A DNA stretch of 64,000 nucleotides from Novosphingobium panipatense. GTDB lineage: Bacteria; Pseudomonadota; Alphaproteobacteria; Sphingomonadales; Sphingomonadaceae. Both the position numbers and the translations under genes were made by a program. Below, piece after piece: positions 8,463 through 16,639 of the stretch. Numbering within the stretch: position 1 is the first letter of the stretch; the number at the start of each line of letters is the position of its first letter. A model generated the notes under the pieces. That model saw only the letters and a list, made by a program, of their open reading frames with translations, did no database searches and was not told the origin of the DNA. Location: NCBI RefSeq assembly GCF_002149965.1, contig NZ_MSQB01000024.1, positions 1-64,000 of the forward strand. The letters run 5' to 3'.

Positions 8463-8804
8463 ATGGCCAAAGCAGACCGTCTTGAGCGCATGGACACGCG
8501 CCGCGCCGAACTCGAAATCGAATACCGCGCCGCGCTGGTCGAGGCGCTGCGGGTGACGGCGGCGGGGCAATGGGGCCTGTTCGGCCACAACAAGGACAAG
8601 CAGGCCCGCGCCAAGGCCGCGCCCATGGTGGACGGCCTTGCCGATCTGGCCGAAGAGATCGACGACTTGCGCGACCAGCTCGATATGGAACCTTTTGCCC
8701 TCCACGCCGAATTCCTCGCCGCGCGCGGCCCGGTGTCGTCCCATGCGGTGGGCGAGCCGAAGCAGGCCCAGGCCTGGCTGGATCGGCTGACGCAAGACGG
8801 CTAA
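8463..8804 (+). CDS. Conserved small soluble protein of unknown function
   Basis: A 113-residue, highly charged, mostly helical protein with no signal peptide or membrane segment. Ala/Glu/Arg-rich helices (MDTRRAELEIEYRAALVEALRV) are followed by GQWGLFGHNKD and an acidic helix, LAEEIDDLRDQLDM. CAGGAG lies seven bases before the ATG. It is the first gene downstream of the bestrophin repeat and is followed by a small membrane protein in the same direction. I do not recognise a characterised family. Confidence 0.6.
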   Translation: MAKADRLERMDTRRAELEIEYRAALVEALRVTAAGQWGLFGHNKDKQARAKAAPMVDGLADLAEEIDDLRDQLDMEPFALHAEFLAARGPVSSHAVGEPKQAQAWLDRLTQDG

Positions 8805-8833
8805 TCCTTCTGCAATAGCAAGAAGGAACCGAG

Positions 8834-9052
8834 ATGCGTCTTTCCAAGGATCGCCAGACCACCCGCGCCAGCGTGAAGCTCGGCAAATGGGTGGAACTCG
8901 ATGCCCGCACCGATTTCAGCCCGCCGGGACTGGTGGCGGTGGGCGTTCTGGTCTCGAGTATCCTGCTGAGCACCAGCGTTCTGGTAGCGGCTGCGGGACG
9001 GGCGAAGGCACGGCGGATTCAGGCGCGCGAGAATCGCAGCCCGCGCCTTTGA
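8834..9052 (+). CDS. Small membrane protein
   Basis: A 72-residue protein. About 35 polar residues precede one hydrophobic helix (GLVAVGVLVSSILLSTSVLVAAAG), and the tail is strongly basic (RAKARRIQARENR), predicting an anchor with a cytoplasmic basic end. AGAAGGA precedes the ATG by a normal distance. It follows the 113-residue gene after 29 bp, probably co-transcribed. It ends one base before the convergent methyltransferase-like gene. Function unknown. Confidence 0.5.
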   Translation: MRLSKDRQTTRASVKLGKWVELDARTDFSPPGLVAVGVLVSSILLSTSVLVAAAGRAKARRIQARENRSPRL

Positions 9053-9053
9053 C

Positions 9054-9728
9054 TCACTCCGGCGTGGCGAACCAGATTACGTGCTTGGGGCCCTTGCCGT
9101 TGCTGCGCGAAGAGACTTTCACTTCGTCCACCTTGAACCCGGCGCGCTCCAGGCGGCGGGTGAAGGCGGGGTCGGGGCCGGCGGACCAGATCGCCAGCAC
9201 GCCATCGGGCGTCAGCGCATTGCGCGCGGCGCGCAGGCCGGTCTTCGAGTAGATCTGGTTGTTGTCCTCGCGCACGAGGCCGTCCGGGCCGTTATCGACG
9301 TCGAGCAGGATGGCATCATAGGCGGCGCGCGAACCGTCGATCACATGGCCGACATCGCCCATGACCAAGTTGACGCGGGGATTGTCGAGGCAGCCCTGCG
9401 CCACTTCGGCCATCGGCCCGCGCGCCCATTCGATAATCTCGGGCACCAGTTCGACGACGGTGAGCTTCGAATCCTCGGGCAGCGTGCGCAGCGCGGCGCG
9501 CAAGGTGAAGCCCATGCCGTAGCCGCCGATCAGGAAGTGGGGGCGCTTGGTGATGCCCTTGATGCGCTCGTACGCCATGGTCGCGAGGGCTTCTTCGCTG
9601 CCCCACTTGCGCGTGGACATCAGCTCATTGTGGCCGAGCACGATCATGAAATCCCGATCGTGCCTGTAGAGTTCGAGCTTTTCCCCGTCAGGGATCCACG
9701 CGGTGTCGATAAGCTCGCGCTTGATCAT
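9054..9728 (-). CDS. Spermidine synthase-like (class I) methyltransferase-fold protein
   Basis: A 224-residue protein of the spermine/spermidine-synthase fold. The nucleotide-binding loop is IGGYGMGFTLRAAL, followed by LTVVELVPEIIEWARG (acidic end of strand 2), VMGDVGHVI and the DAILLDVDNGPDG block. It is shorter than true spermidine synthase and lacks a clear N-terminal oligomerisation domain, so the substrate is uncertain. It starts at ATG 9728, overlapping the stop of the upstream GNAT gene by four bases. Row: thrS, GNAT, this gene. Confidence 0.7.
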   Translation of the reverse strand: MIKRELIDTAWIPDGEKLELYRHDRDFMIVLGHNELMSTRKWGSEEALATMAYERIKGITKRPHFLIGGYGMGFTLRAALRTLPEDSKLTVVELVPEIIEWARGPMAEVAQGCLDNPRVNLVMGDVGHVIDGSRAAYDAILLDVDNGPDGLVREDNNQIYSKTGLRAARNALTPDGVLAIWSAGPDPAFTRRLERAGFKVDEVKVSSRSNGKGPKHVIWFATPE

Positions 9729-10168
9729 GCTGATGTCTTTCCGGGATGACGCAAGTGAATGATGGGATAGGCGCGGCCGTCGGCGTCGCGTTCGGATCGG
9801 CCGGTGCGCAGGAAACCGCGCGATTCGTAAAAGGGCAGGGCGTTGTCGGCCTGCTCGTTGGCATCGACGCGGGCCTGCGGCTCCAGCGCCAGCGCATGGG
9901 CGACGAGCGCGGAGCCGAAGCCCTGGCCGTGGACCGCCGGGTCGACGAACAGCGCCTCTATCGATCCGCCCGCGAAGACCATGAAGCCTTGCGCCGTGCC
10001 GTCCGCATCCTCGGCGATCCACAAGGGGACCGCCGGGAGCATCGCCGCGACCTGCCCGGCGATCTCGACCTTGTGCTCCGCCGACAGGAAGCCGTGGGTG
10101 GCCTCCACCGCCGCGCGCCAGATGGCAAGGGCGCGCGGGGCGTCGTCGGGAGAGCCGGGTCTGATCAC
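9725..10168 (-). CDS. GNAT-family N-acetyltransferase
   Basis: A 147-residue GNAT acyltransferase. The acetyl-CoA-binding motif A is present as ALFVDPAVHGQGFGSALVAHAL, and motif B as NEQADNALPFYESRGFLRTGRSERD. The GFLSAEH start and acidic IAEDADG strand resemble YjaB/YhfR-like peptide or amino-acid acetyltransferases; the substrate is unknown. The start is 13 bases after the thrS stop, and its own stop overlaps the next gene (ATGA), so the three genes form a transcription unit. Confidence 0.8.
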   Translation of the reverse strand: MIRPGSPDDAPRALAIWRAAVEATHGFLSAEHKVEIAGQVAAMLPAVPLWIAEDADGTAQGFMVFAGGSIEALFVDPAVHGQGFGSALVAHALALEPQARVDANEQADNALPFYESRGFLRTGRSERDADGRAYPIIHLRHPGKTSA

Positions 10169-10181
10169 CGGAGCCGGACCA

Positions 10182-12179
10182 TCAGCGGAGGTCCGGCGCG
10201 GTGGCTTCGGCCTTGAGCAGGGCGATGGCTTCGTCGAGGGTCATGACCTTCTGGTGCTCTGCGCCCAGCGTGCGCAGGGCGACGGTGCCTTCCTCGGCCT
10301 CGCGCTTGCCGACCACCACCAGATGCGGAACCTTCTTCAGCGAGTGTTCGCGCACCTTGTAGTTGATCTTCTCGTTGCGCACGTCGGTTTCGACGCGCAC
10401 GCCTGCCGCCTTGAGCTTCTGCGCCACGTCCTGCGCATAGCCGTCGGCGTCCGAGACGATCGTGGTCACCACGGCCTGGACCGGGGCGAGCCAGACCGGC
10501 AGCTTGCCGGCGAAGTGCTCGATCAGGATGCCGATGAAGCGTTCATAGGAACCGAAGATCGCGCGGTGCAGCATGACCGGGCGGTGCTTTTCGCCGTCCT
10601 CGCCGATGTAGTGGGCGTCGAGGCGCTCGGGCAGCATGCGGTCGGACTGGATCGTGCCGACCTGCCAGGTGCGGCCGATCGCGTCGGTGAGGTGCCATTC
10701 CAGCTTGGGCGCATAGAACGCGCCTTCGCCGGGGAGTTCCTCCCAGCCGTATTCCTCGGTGGCGAGGCCCGCGCGCACGACGGCATCGCGCAGTTCGGCC
10801 TCGGCCTTGTCCCACTGCTCGTCGGTGCCGATGCGGTTGTCGGGGCGCAGGGCCAGCTTGATCGCGTAAGTGAAGCCGAAGTCCTTGTAGACCTTGTCCG
10901 CCATCTCGCAGAAGGCCTGCACTTCGCCCACGATCTGGTCTTCGCGGCAGAAGATGTGGCCGTCGTCCTGCGTGAACTGGCGCACGCGCATCAGGCCGTG
11001 GAGCGCGCCGTGCGGCTCGTTGCGGTGGCAGCAGCCGTTCTCGACGATGCGCAGCGGCAGGTCGCGGTAGGACTTGATGCCCTGCTTGAAGATCAGCACG
11101 TGCGCCGGGCAGTTCATCGGCTTCAGCGCCATCCACTGGGCGTCGTCCGAGATGATCGGGCCGTCGTCCTCGGTGTTGGGCACTTCGTCGGGGATGACGA
11201 ACATGTTCTCGCGGTACTTGCCCCAGTGGCCCGAGGCTTCCCACTGCCGCGCGTCCATGACCTGCGGCGTCTTCACTTCCTTGCAATCGGCCTGGCTGAT
11301 CGCGCGGCGCATGTAGTCTTCAAGGGCGCGATAGATCACGTAGCCCTTGGGGTGCCAGAACACCGAACCGTGCGCTTCGGCCTGGAGGTGGAACAGGTCC
11401 ATCTCGTTGCCGAGCTTGCGGTGGTCGCGCTTGGCGGCCTCTTCAAGGCGCGTCAGGTGGGCGGCAAGCTGCTTCTTGTTCAGCCAGCCGGTGCCGTAGA
11501 TACGCGAGAGCATCGCGTTCTTCTGGTCGCCGCGCCAGTAGGCGCCCGAAACGCGGGTCAGCTTGAAGGCCGCCGGGTCCAGCTTGCCGGTCGAGGGCAG
11601 GTGCGGCCCGCGGCACATGTCCAGCCAGTCCTCGCCCGACCAGTAGACGGTCAGCGGTTCGTCGCCCGGAAGTTCGGCGGCCCATTCGGCCTTGAAGTTC
11701 TCACCCTGCTGCTTCCAGCGGCTGATCAGCTGCTCGCGGCTCCAGACTTCGCGGCGCAGCGGCTTGTTGGCCTCGATGATCTTGCGCATTTCGGCCTCGA
11801 TGGCCGGGAGATCGTCGTTGGTGAAGGGCCCGCGCTCCGGGTTCGGGGCGAAGTCGTAATAGAAGCCGTCGTCCGTCGAAGGGCCGAAGGTGATCTGCGT
11901 GCCGGGGAACAGCGCCTGCACCGCTTCGGCCAGGACGTGGGCATAGTCGTGCCGCGCCAGATCCAGCGCTTCGGCTTCGTCGCGGCTGGTGACGAGGGCG
12001 AGATCGGCGTCGCCGGTGAAGGGACGGTCGAGGTCCACCAGTTCGCCGTCGATCTTCGCGGCGAGCGCGGCCTTGGCAAGGCCGGGCCCGATGGCGGCGG
12101 CGACGTCGGCCGGGGTGGAGCCTTCGGGCATTTCGCGAACCGAACCGTCGGGCAGGCTGATCTTGAACATTTCGGACAT
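10182..12179 (-). CDS. thrS: Threonine--tRNA ligase
   Basis: A 665-residue class II aminoacyl-tRNA synthetase charging tRNA-Thr. All domains are present in order: an N-terminal TGS domain (LPDGSVREM...), the editing domain with H..H and the zinc/His motif around RHDYAHVLAEA, the catalytic core with MCRGPHLPSTG, MNCPAHVLIFK, RVRQFTQDDGHIFC and HRAIFGSYERFIGILIEH, and the C-terminal anticodon domain (VQAVVTTIVSDADGYAQD...). I place the start at MSEMFK (12179); an ATG four codons upstream (12191) is equally possible because neither has a strong ribosome site. Confidence 0.95.
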   Translation of the reverse strand: MSEMFKISLPDGSVREMPEGSTPADVAAAIGPGLAKAALAAKIDGELVDLDRPFTGDADLALVTSRDEAEALDLARHDYAHVLAEAVQALFPGTQITFGPSTDDGFYYDFAPNPERGPFTNDDLPAIEAEMRKIIEANKPLRREVWSREQLISRWKQQGENFKAEWAAELPGDEPLTVYWSGEDWLDMCRGPHLPSTGKLDPAAFKLTRVSGAYWRGDQKNAMLSRIYGTGWLNKKQLAAHLTRLEEAAKRDHRKLGNEMDLFHLQAEAHGSVFWHPKGYVIYRALEDYMRRAISQADCKEVKTPQVMDARQWEASGHWGKYRENMFVIPDEVPNTEDDGPIISDDAQWMALKPMNCPAHVLIFKQGIKSYRDLPLRIVENGCCHRNEPHGALHGLMRVRQFTQDDGHIFCREDQIVGEVQAFCEMADKVYKDFGFTYAIKLALRPDNRIGTDEQWDKAEAELRDAVVRAGLATEEYGWEELPGEGAFYAPKLEWHLTDAIGRTWQVGTIQSDRMLPERLDAHYIGEDGEKHRPVMLHRAIFGSYERFIGILIEHFAGKLPVWLAPVQAVVTTIVSDADGYAQDVAQKLKAAGVRVETDVRNEKINYKVREHSLKKVPHLVVVGKREAEEGTVALRTLGAEHQKVMTLDEAIALLKAEATAPDLR

Positions 12180-12571
12180 GGACGAACTCATCTTTCGTTT
12201 GCCCCATGCCATACCAGAGCATGTGGGCGGAAAAGCTTTGGGGCGCCATGGCACAGGCGCGCCTCCGGGTGAAGGTGCGGCGTCAGGTGAATGGCTCTAT
12301 TTCGGGAGAGAGACGCCGCTCGCCCGAAATCCGGGCGACGGTGGCTGCCTGTTCAGGCCGCGACCAACCGTCCCCGGAAATGCCGGGTGGTAGTCGTGGT
12401 CGTAGTGGTGCGCAGCGGCGTCATCGCCTGCCCATGTAGCGACGGCGGCGGCGAAAGTCATCCCGTGATTGCGATGTAAAGGACACTTGACTCCGTGATT
12501 TCGAGGTGACAAGTTTGCTTTACACAACAGGCCGCTGACGCCTGCGTTTCATTGTCTTCAGGAGTTCGGTC
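12180..12571. other. Intergenic region between thrS and the membrane protein/XRE module
   Basis: A 392-bp divergent spacer. The left part (to about 12440) is GC-rich and must include the thrS promoter. The right part, 12470-12530, is AT-richer and contains two operator-like dyads, annotated separately. Short frames here have no ribosome sites and were not called. Confidence 0.5.
12476..12523. promoter_or_regulatory. Paired operator-like dyads upstream of the XRE module
   Basis: Two 16-bp imperfect palindromes of the form GTAAAG-N4-CTTgAC: site 1 at 12476-12491 and site 2 at 12508-12523. Site 2 matches site 1 when read on the opposite strand. Their centres are 32 bp apart, about three helical turns, so dimers would bind the same face. 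A TTGACT at 12487-12492 could be a -35 box overlapped by site 1. The adjacent XRE regulator is the obvious candidate binder. Confidence 0.5.
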
Positions 12572-12988
12572 ATGGCCGCATACAACCTGGCGTTTCGCCG
12601 CTACATCCGGCGCTTCGTGCCGCTCACTATCGCTTATGGCGCATCGGTCGCGCTGGCGACGGCGGTGATTCCCGATGGGGCACCCGCCAGTCCGGGCATA
12701 ATTGCGATTGCCGTGCTTCCCGGCCTTGCCGTCGTGGGGTGGCTATGGGCCATGGCGCGGCTGCTCGTGGAACTGGACGACGAATATCTGCGCATGCTGG
12801 AAGTGCGCAAGTTTCTGGTCGCCACGGGAACGACTCTGGCTTTGACCAGCATCTGGGGAATACTGGAACTGTTCACGCCCGCCATGCCGAAGCTGCCGGT
12901 GTTCTTCGTGTTCCCGCTGTGGTGCCTGGGGCTGGCCGTAGGTGCGGTGTTCAACCGTCTCCGCTTCGGTGCAGCGCGCTGCGCATGA
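12572..12988 (+). CDS. Multi-pass membrane protein of an XRE-regulator module
   Basis: A 138-residue integral membrane protein. After a basic N-terminus come four probable membrane segments: two near residues 18-34 and 40-62, then FLVATGTTLALTSIWGILELF and FFVFPLWCLGLAVGAVFN. LVELDDEYLRM lies on the cytoplasmic side between the pairs. AGGAG precedes the ATG. Its stop overlaps the start of a tiny XRE-type repressor (ATGA). Such membrane-protein/XRE pairs are widespread, but the membrane partner has no settled function. Confidence 0.75.
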   Translation: MAAYNLAFRRYIRRFVPLTIAYGASVALATAVIPDGAPASPGIIAIAVLPGLAVVGWLWAMARLLVELDDEYLRMLEVRKFLVATGTTLALTSIWGILELFTPAMPKLPVFFVFPLWCLGLAVGAVFNRLRFGAARCA

Positions 12989-13176
12989 GGAACCGGTTGA
13001 AGGAACTGCGTGCCGAACGCGGCTGGAGTCAGCAGGACCTTGCCGAACGGCTGGAGGTCAGCCGCCAGAGCGTGAACGCCATCGAGACGGGCAAGTACGA
13101 CCCCTCGTTGCCCTTGGCATTTCGCATCGCCGAAGTCTTTGCTATGAGGATCGAGGAAATTTTCCTGAAAGGGTGA
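12985..13176 (+). CDS. Small XRE-family transcriptional regulator
   Basis: A 63-residue protein that is a bare helix-turn-helix of the Cro/CI (HTH_3) type: LKELRAERGWSQQDLAERLEVSRQSVNAIETGKYDPSLPLAFRIAEVF, ending in the EEIF motif typical of this compact subgroup. It is translationally coupled to the upstream membrane protein and has no sensor domain. It probably represses its own operon by binding the paired dyads at 12476-12523; what releases it is unknown. Confidence 0.9.
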   Translation: MRNRLKELRAERGWSQQDLAERLEVSRQSVNAIETGKYDPSLPLAFRIAEVFAMRIEEIFLKG

Positions 13177-13179
13177 GCG

Positions 13180-13347
13180 ATGTCGGGGCGGATTGGCAGG
13201 ATCGGGGCATGGATGGCCTTGGCGCTTGCGCTGGCCGTCACTCTTGCCCTGCTCGATGCGCGGGCTTCCGGCCATCGCAAGGTCGAAACCGCCGAGGCGG
13301 CGACCGGCACCGTGATCGTGCGGGTTATCGGACCGGCGCTCTTGTAA
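13180..13347 (+). CDS. Small exported or membrane-anchored peptide downstream of the XRE gene
   Basis: A 55-residue frame starting three bases after the XRE stop, with the sequence MSGRIGRIGAWMALALALAVTLALLDARA. The arginine-rich start, hydrophobic core and ARA ending look like a signal peptide or anchor. The remaining 25 residues are polar and end in IVRVIGPALL. Spacing and direction make it the third gene of the membrane-protein/XRE unit. It ends just before a large palindromic repeat. No family recognised. Confidence 0.5.
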   Translation: MSGRIGRIGAWMALALALAVTLALLDARASGHRKVETAEAATGTVIVRVIGPALL

Positions 13348-13350
13348 AAC

Positions 13351-13457
13351 TGCGGCACCGGCCCACGCCCCCACCCGGCCTCCCATCAGGATACACTAGT
13401 GGGAGGTCGGGTGGGGGCGTGGGCCGGTGCCGCAAGCCTTCGACGGATGTCGAAGGC
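13351..13457. repeat. Palindromic repeat element, copy A (35-bp inverted repeat plus side hairpin)
   Basis: Left arm 13351-13385 and right arm 13400-13434 are 35-bp inverted repeats with a single mismatch (a G-T pair in one strand's fold) and a 14-nt loop. A second hairpin follows at 13436-13444/13449-13457 (9-bp perfect stem), then CAACAAAGACTCAT. The element lies between convergent genes and may act as a terminator. It matches copy D at 40296-40381 almost base for base in the arms. Confidence 0.9.
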
Positions 13458-13484
13458 GCACTCAACAAAGACTCATCGGATTTC

Positions 13485-14816
13485 CTAATGGACCACCGGT
13501 TTGCGCCGGGTCCAGGCCAGCCGCTCCACCGCCGTTGCCACCAGCCAGCCCACCGTCATGCACACGAAAGGCATGACCGGATAGTGGAAGCGGGACTGGC
13601 CCGAGAACAGCAGGCAGATCAACGTCGGGTAGAGCGCCACGCCGTAAGGCAGGAGCCACCATCCGGCCCAGCGGATCCGCTCGTGCCGGCGTCGCAGGGT
13701 CATGACGGCAAAAGCGGCGGCAAAACCCAGCATGAGCAGCGCGTAATAGCCCTGGTTGGCATAGCGCACCGCCCGGTAGAGCGCCTCGAAGCGCGGATAG
13801 CTGGGCGCGCCGCCCTGATAGGCCCATTCCGCCTCGCCGTCGGGCAGCCAGAGCCGCATAAGCTTCTTCGGCAGGAGGCCCAGGAACTTGCCGGGATTCT
13901 CTTCGATCCAGGTCAGCCCCATGCGCGCGGCTTCGATGTCGCTGGAGACTTCGTCGAGGTCGGTCCGCGCCATGAAGCGCTGCACCACCGGCGCATTCGG
14001 TGTGAAATCGCCGGTCGCGGTATCGTGGTTGCCGGTCAGCAGGGTGTAGCCGCCATTGGTGGAGACCGCGACCCAGTGGCCTAGCTGCGCATGGTTGCGG
14101 ATCGTCCAGGGCGCCACCACCAGTGCCGCCACCGCGACCACGATCAGCCCCTCGACCAACAGCCCCGGCAGGCGCCGCCACATGCCGCGCATGCGCAGCC
14201 AGTCGACCGCGAAGATCAGCGGCACCGCCACCAGGCTCTGCGCCTTCACCAGGGTGGCGAATCCGAAGATCAGCCCCGCGCCGACCAGCTGCCAGCGATC
14301 GGTTCGCGCCATCACCGCCCAGCAACCCGCCAGCAGCAGCGTGGTATAGAACACCTCGGTCAGCGCCAGCGGGACATAGCCGATGGCGTTGGGATAGACC
14401 GCCAGCAGCAGCAACCCGCCGCGCGCCGCCGCTTCGTTGCCGAAGATATGGCGGCCAATAACAAGGGTCAGCAGGCCGGTCAGCATCGCGGCGGCGAGGT
14501 TGAACAGGCCGAGCGAGACTTGCGAGATGCCGAACTGGTGGAACATGACCGAAAGCGCCAGCGGCAGGCCCGGCGGCCAGAACGCGGTGGCGAGGCCCTT
14601 GTCTTGATAGCCTTCCCCGGAAGCCAGCCCCGCCGCCCGCGCGAAATAGGAGGCGGCGTCGGACGTCGGCGTCACGTCGATCAGCAGCACCCCCACGCGC
14701 AGCGCGAAATAGAGCGCCCAGATCGCCAGCAGCACGGACCGCTCGGTGGCGAACCATTCGAGGCGCAGGGCCAGTCGGCTCGGGCGGGTGGGAAAGTCCA
14801 GGATCTGCGCGGACAT
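13485..14816 (-). CDS. GT39/ArnT-like membrane glycosyltransferase
   Basis: A 443-residue multi-spanning protein of the GT-C fold (PMT/ArnT-like, GT39/GT83). The acidic catalytic motif is in the first periplasmic loop (DVTPTSDAASYF), followed by KGLATAFWPPGLPL. About ten hydrophobic helices follow. A second lumenal region contains APWTIRNHAQLGHWVAVSTNGGYTLLTGNHDTATGDF. Family members move sugars from polyprenyl-phosphate donors to lipids or proteins; the acceptor here is unknown. The start is ATG 14816 (MSAQILDFP). Copies of the palindromic element lie at both ends of the gene in the same orientation, so it may be a unit that can be lost or moved. Confidence 0.8.
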   Translation of the reverse strand: MSAQILDFPTRPSRLALRLEWFATERSVLLAIWALYFALRVGVLLIDVTPTSDAASYFARAAGLASGEGYQDKGLATAFWPPGLPLALSVMFHQFGISQVSLGLFNLAAAMLTGLLTLVIGRHIFGNEAAARGGLLLLAVYPNAIGYVPLALTEVFYTTLLLAGCWAVMARTDRWQLVGAGLIFGFATLVKAQSLVAVPLIFAVDWLRMRGMWRRLPGLLVEGLIVVAVAALVVAPWTIRNHAQLGHWVAVSTNGGYTLLTGNHDTATGDFTPNAPVVQRFMARTDLDEVSSDIEAARMGLTWIEENPGKFLGLLPKKLMRLWLPDGEAEWAYQGGAPSYPRFEALYRAVRYANQGYYALLMLGFAAAFAVMTLRRRHERIRWAGWWLLPYGVALYPTLICLLFSGQSRFHYPVMPFVCMTVGWLVATAVERLAWTRRKPVVH

Positions 14817-14849
14817 TCGGGAAGGAATTCCTGATTGGGGTGGAGGACA

Positions 14850-14904
14850 GGGCCGGTGCCGCATCGAAAGATGCCCTTAGGCGCATTTTCCAAACAGACT
14901 CTTA
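14850..14904. repeat. Partial palindromic repeat, copy B
   Basis: It matches the right end of copies A and D: GGGCCGGTGCCGCATC, then a small hairpin (AAGATGC/GCATTTT, with a G-T pair) and CAAACAGACTCTTA. The large left arm is missing. It lies just upstream of the GT39-like gene and of the divergent hydrolase. Confidence 0.8.
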
Positions 14905-15004
14905 GTCGGTGGATAGTCTCCACCGCAACCGTGATCCCGCCGTCATCAAGGTCTTGTGCTGGAAGGTCTTGTGCAGGTCGGCCGCGGACCCCAGATGGGC
15001 CGCC

Positions 15005-15763
15005 ATGACCGAGACGCGTTATCTGGAGCTGCCCGACGGGCGCCGCATCGCCCACCGTTTTACCCCCGGTACCGGACCCACGATCGTATTCCTGCCCGGC
15101 TACATGTCGGACATGGCCGGGAGCAAGGCCACGGCGATCTTCGAGATGGCCCAGGCGAACGGCCGTCCCTGCCTGCTGCTCGACTATTCCGGCTGCGGCG
15201 AGAGTTCGGGCGAATTCGCCGACGGCACCCTGACCCGCTGGCGTGACGAGGTGCTTGCCGTAATCGCCGCGGCGGGCCTGGAGCAGGTCGTGCTGGTCGG
15301 CTCGTCGATGGGCGGCTGGCTGATGCTGATGGTGGCGCAGGCTCTGGCCGACAGCGGCAAGGTGAAGGGCATGGTCGGCGTGGCCGCCGCACCGGACTTC
15401 ACCGAATGGGGCATCGCGCAGATGGACAAGAACGTCCTCGCGGACGGCGAGGCGATCTGGGAAGAAAATCCCTACGGCCCCGAACCCACGCCCACCTATC
15501 CCGGCTTCTGGGCGGATGGCCAGGCCAACCTCCTGCTGGAAAAGCCGATCGCCTTCGACGGCCCGGTGCGCCTGCTCCACGGCCAGCGCGACGAGGACGT
15601 GCCCTGGGACATTTCGGTCAGGCTGGCCGAGCGCCTGCGTTCAGCCGACGTGCAGGTCACGCTGATCAAGGACGGAGACCACCGCCTCTCGCGCGAGTCC
15701 GATATCCACCTTCTGCTCCGCTCGGTTGCCGAACTGGTCCTCGCCCGCGATCCGGCGGCCTGA
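15005..15763 (+). CDS. Alpha/beta hydrolase
   Basis: A 252-residue alpha/beta-hydrolase fold protein. The nucleophile elbow is VGSSMGGW, the oxyanion region FLPGYMSDMAGSKA, the acid residue probably Asp in LLHGQRDEDVPW, and the catalytic His in KDGDHRLSRESD. It resembles carboxylesterase/palmitoyl-thioesterase ABHD10-like proteins. I chose ATG 15005 (MTETRYLELPDGRRIAHRF), where conservation should begin. It leads a four-gene same-direction row (hydrolase, TPR, monooxygenase, flavoprotein). Substrate unknown. Confidence 0.85.
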   Translation: MTETRYLELPDGRRIAHRFTPGTGPTIVFLPGYMSDMAGSKATAIFEMAQANGRPCLLLDYSGCGESSGEFADGTLTRWRDEVLAVIAAAGLEQVVLVGSSMGGWLMLMVAQALADSGKVKGMVGVAAAPDFTEWGIAQMDKNVLADGEAIWEENPYGPEPTPTYPGFWADGQANLLLEKPIAFDGPVRLLHGQRDEDVPWDISVRLAERLRSADVQVTLIKDGDHRLSRESDIHLLLRSVAELVLARDPAA

Positions 15764-15781
15764 CAAGCCAAGGACCCCTCC

Positions 15782-16639
15782 ATGCCCATCCTCCTTCCGC
15801 TGATGCTGATGCAGGCCTCGCCTTTCAGTCCCTATGCCTCGGCGCTCCCGCGCGAGATCGTCGAGAAGAAGGAAGACGAGGCCCGCAAGCGTCGCAATGA
15901 TTCGGCGCCGTTCACCGGCCCCTTGCCGCTCCGCGCGGAGAGCGGCTGCCTGCTGGCGGTCGAGTCCGATCCCGAGCGCTCCGCCGAAGTCGCCCGCAAG
16001 GCGCTCGACAGCGCGCAGGGCCGGGAACGGGTGCGCGCCGGGCTTTGCCTGGGCGTGGCGTTGGCCGATCTCGACCGCTGGGCGGAGGCCCGCACGGTCT
16101 TCGTCCAGGCCCGCGATGCCGCCGATCCGACCGACCGCCTCAGCCGCGCGCGGCTGGGCGCCATGGCGGGCAATGCCGCCCTGGCCGACGGCAAGGCCGG
16201 GGAAGCGCTGGGCCTGCTGGCGCCCGCTGCCGCCGATGCGAAAGCGGTCAACGACGGTTCGCTCGGCGCCTCGATCTCGCTCGACCGCGCCCGCGCGCTG
16301 GTGTCGCTGGGGCAGAACGGAGAGGCCGCCACCGCGCTGGCCGATGCCCGCACCGCCGATCCCGACAACGCCCAGGCCTGGCTGCTCTCGGCCACGCTCT
16401 CGCGCCGGGAGAAGAAGCTGATCGAGGCGCAGACCCAGATCGAAAAGGCCGCGCAGCTGGCCCCGCAGGATCCCGAAGTCGGTCTCGAGGCCGGCGTCAT
16501 CGCCGTGCTGGGCGGGCGGGACGAAGCGGCCCGCCGCAGCTGGAACGCGGTCCTGGCGATGGGGGCGGATACGCCTTCCGCCGCGACCGCCAAGGAATAC
16601 CTGGCCCAGCTCGGGCCCGAAGGAGCACCGAAGCCATGA
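15782..16639 (+). CDS. Secreted or periplasmic TPR-repeat protein
   Basis: A 285-residue Ala-rich protein with a short hydrophobic start (MPILLPLMLMQASPFSPYA). It then has a series of helical pairs fitting tetratricopeptide repeats, for example ALADLDRWAEARTVFVQARDAA, ALVSLGQNGEAATALADARTADPDNAQAWLL and RREKKLIEAQTQIEKAAQLAPQDPEVGLEAGV. TPRs mediate protein contacts; no catalytic motif is seen. Its stop overlaps the next start by four bases (ATGA). Confidence 0.75.
   Translation: MPILLPLMLMQASPFSPYASALPREIVEKKEDEARKRRNDSAPFTGPLPLRAESGCLLAVESDPERSAEVARKALDSAQGRERVRAGLCLGVALADLDRWAEARTVFVQARDAADPTDRLSRARLGAMAGNAALADGKAGEALGLLAPAAADAKAVNDGSLGASISLDRARALVSLGQNGEAATALADARTADPDNAQAWLLSATLSRREKKLIEAQTQIEKAAQLAPQDPEVGLEAGVIAVLGGRDEAARRSWNAVLAMGADTPSAATAKEYLAQLGPEGAPKP

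Noticed and set aside
9843..12272. An 809-codon antisense frame over thrS
   Set aside because: Antisense shadow of thrS; the thrS frame has complete synthetase motifs.
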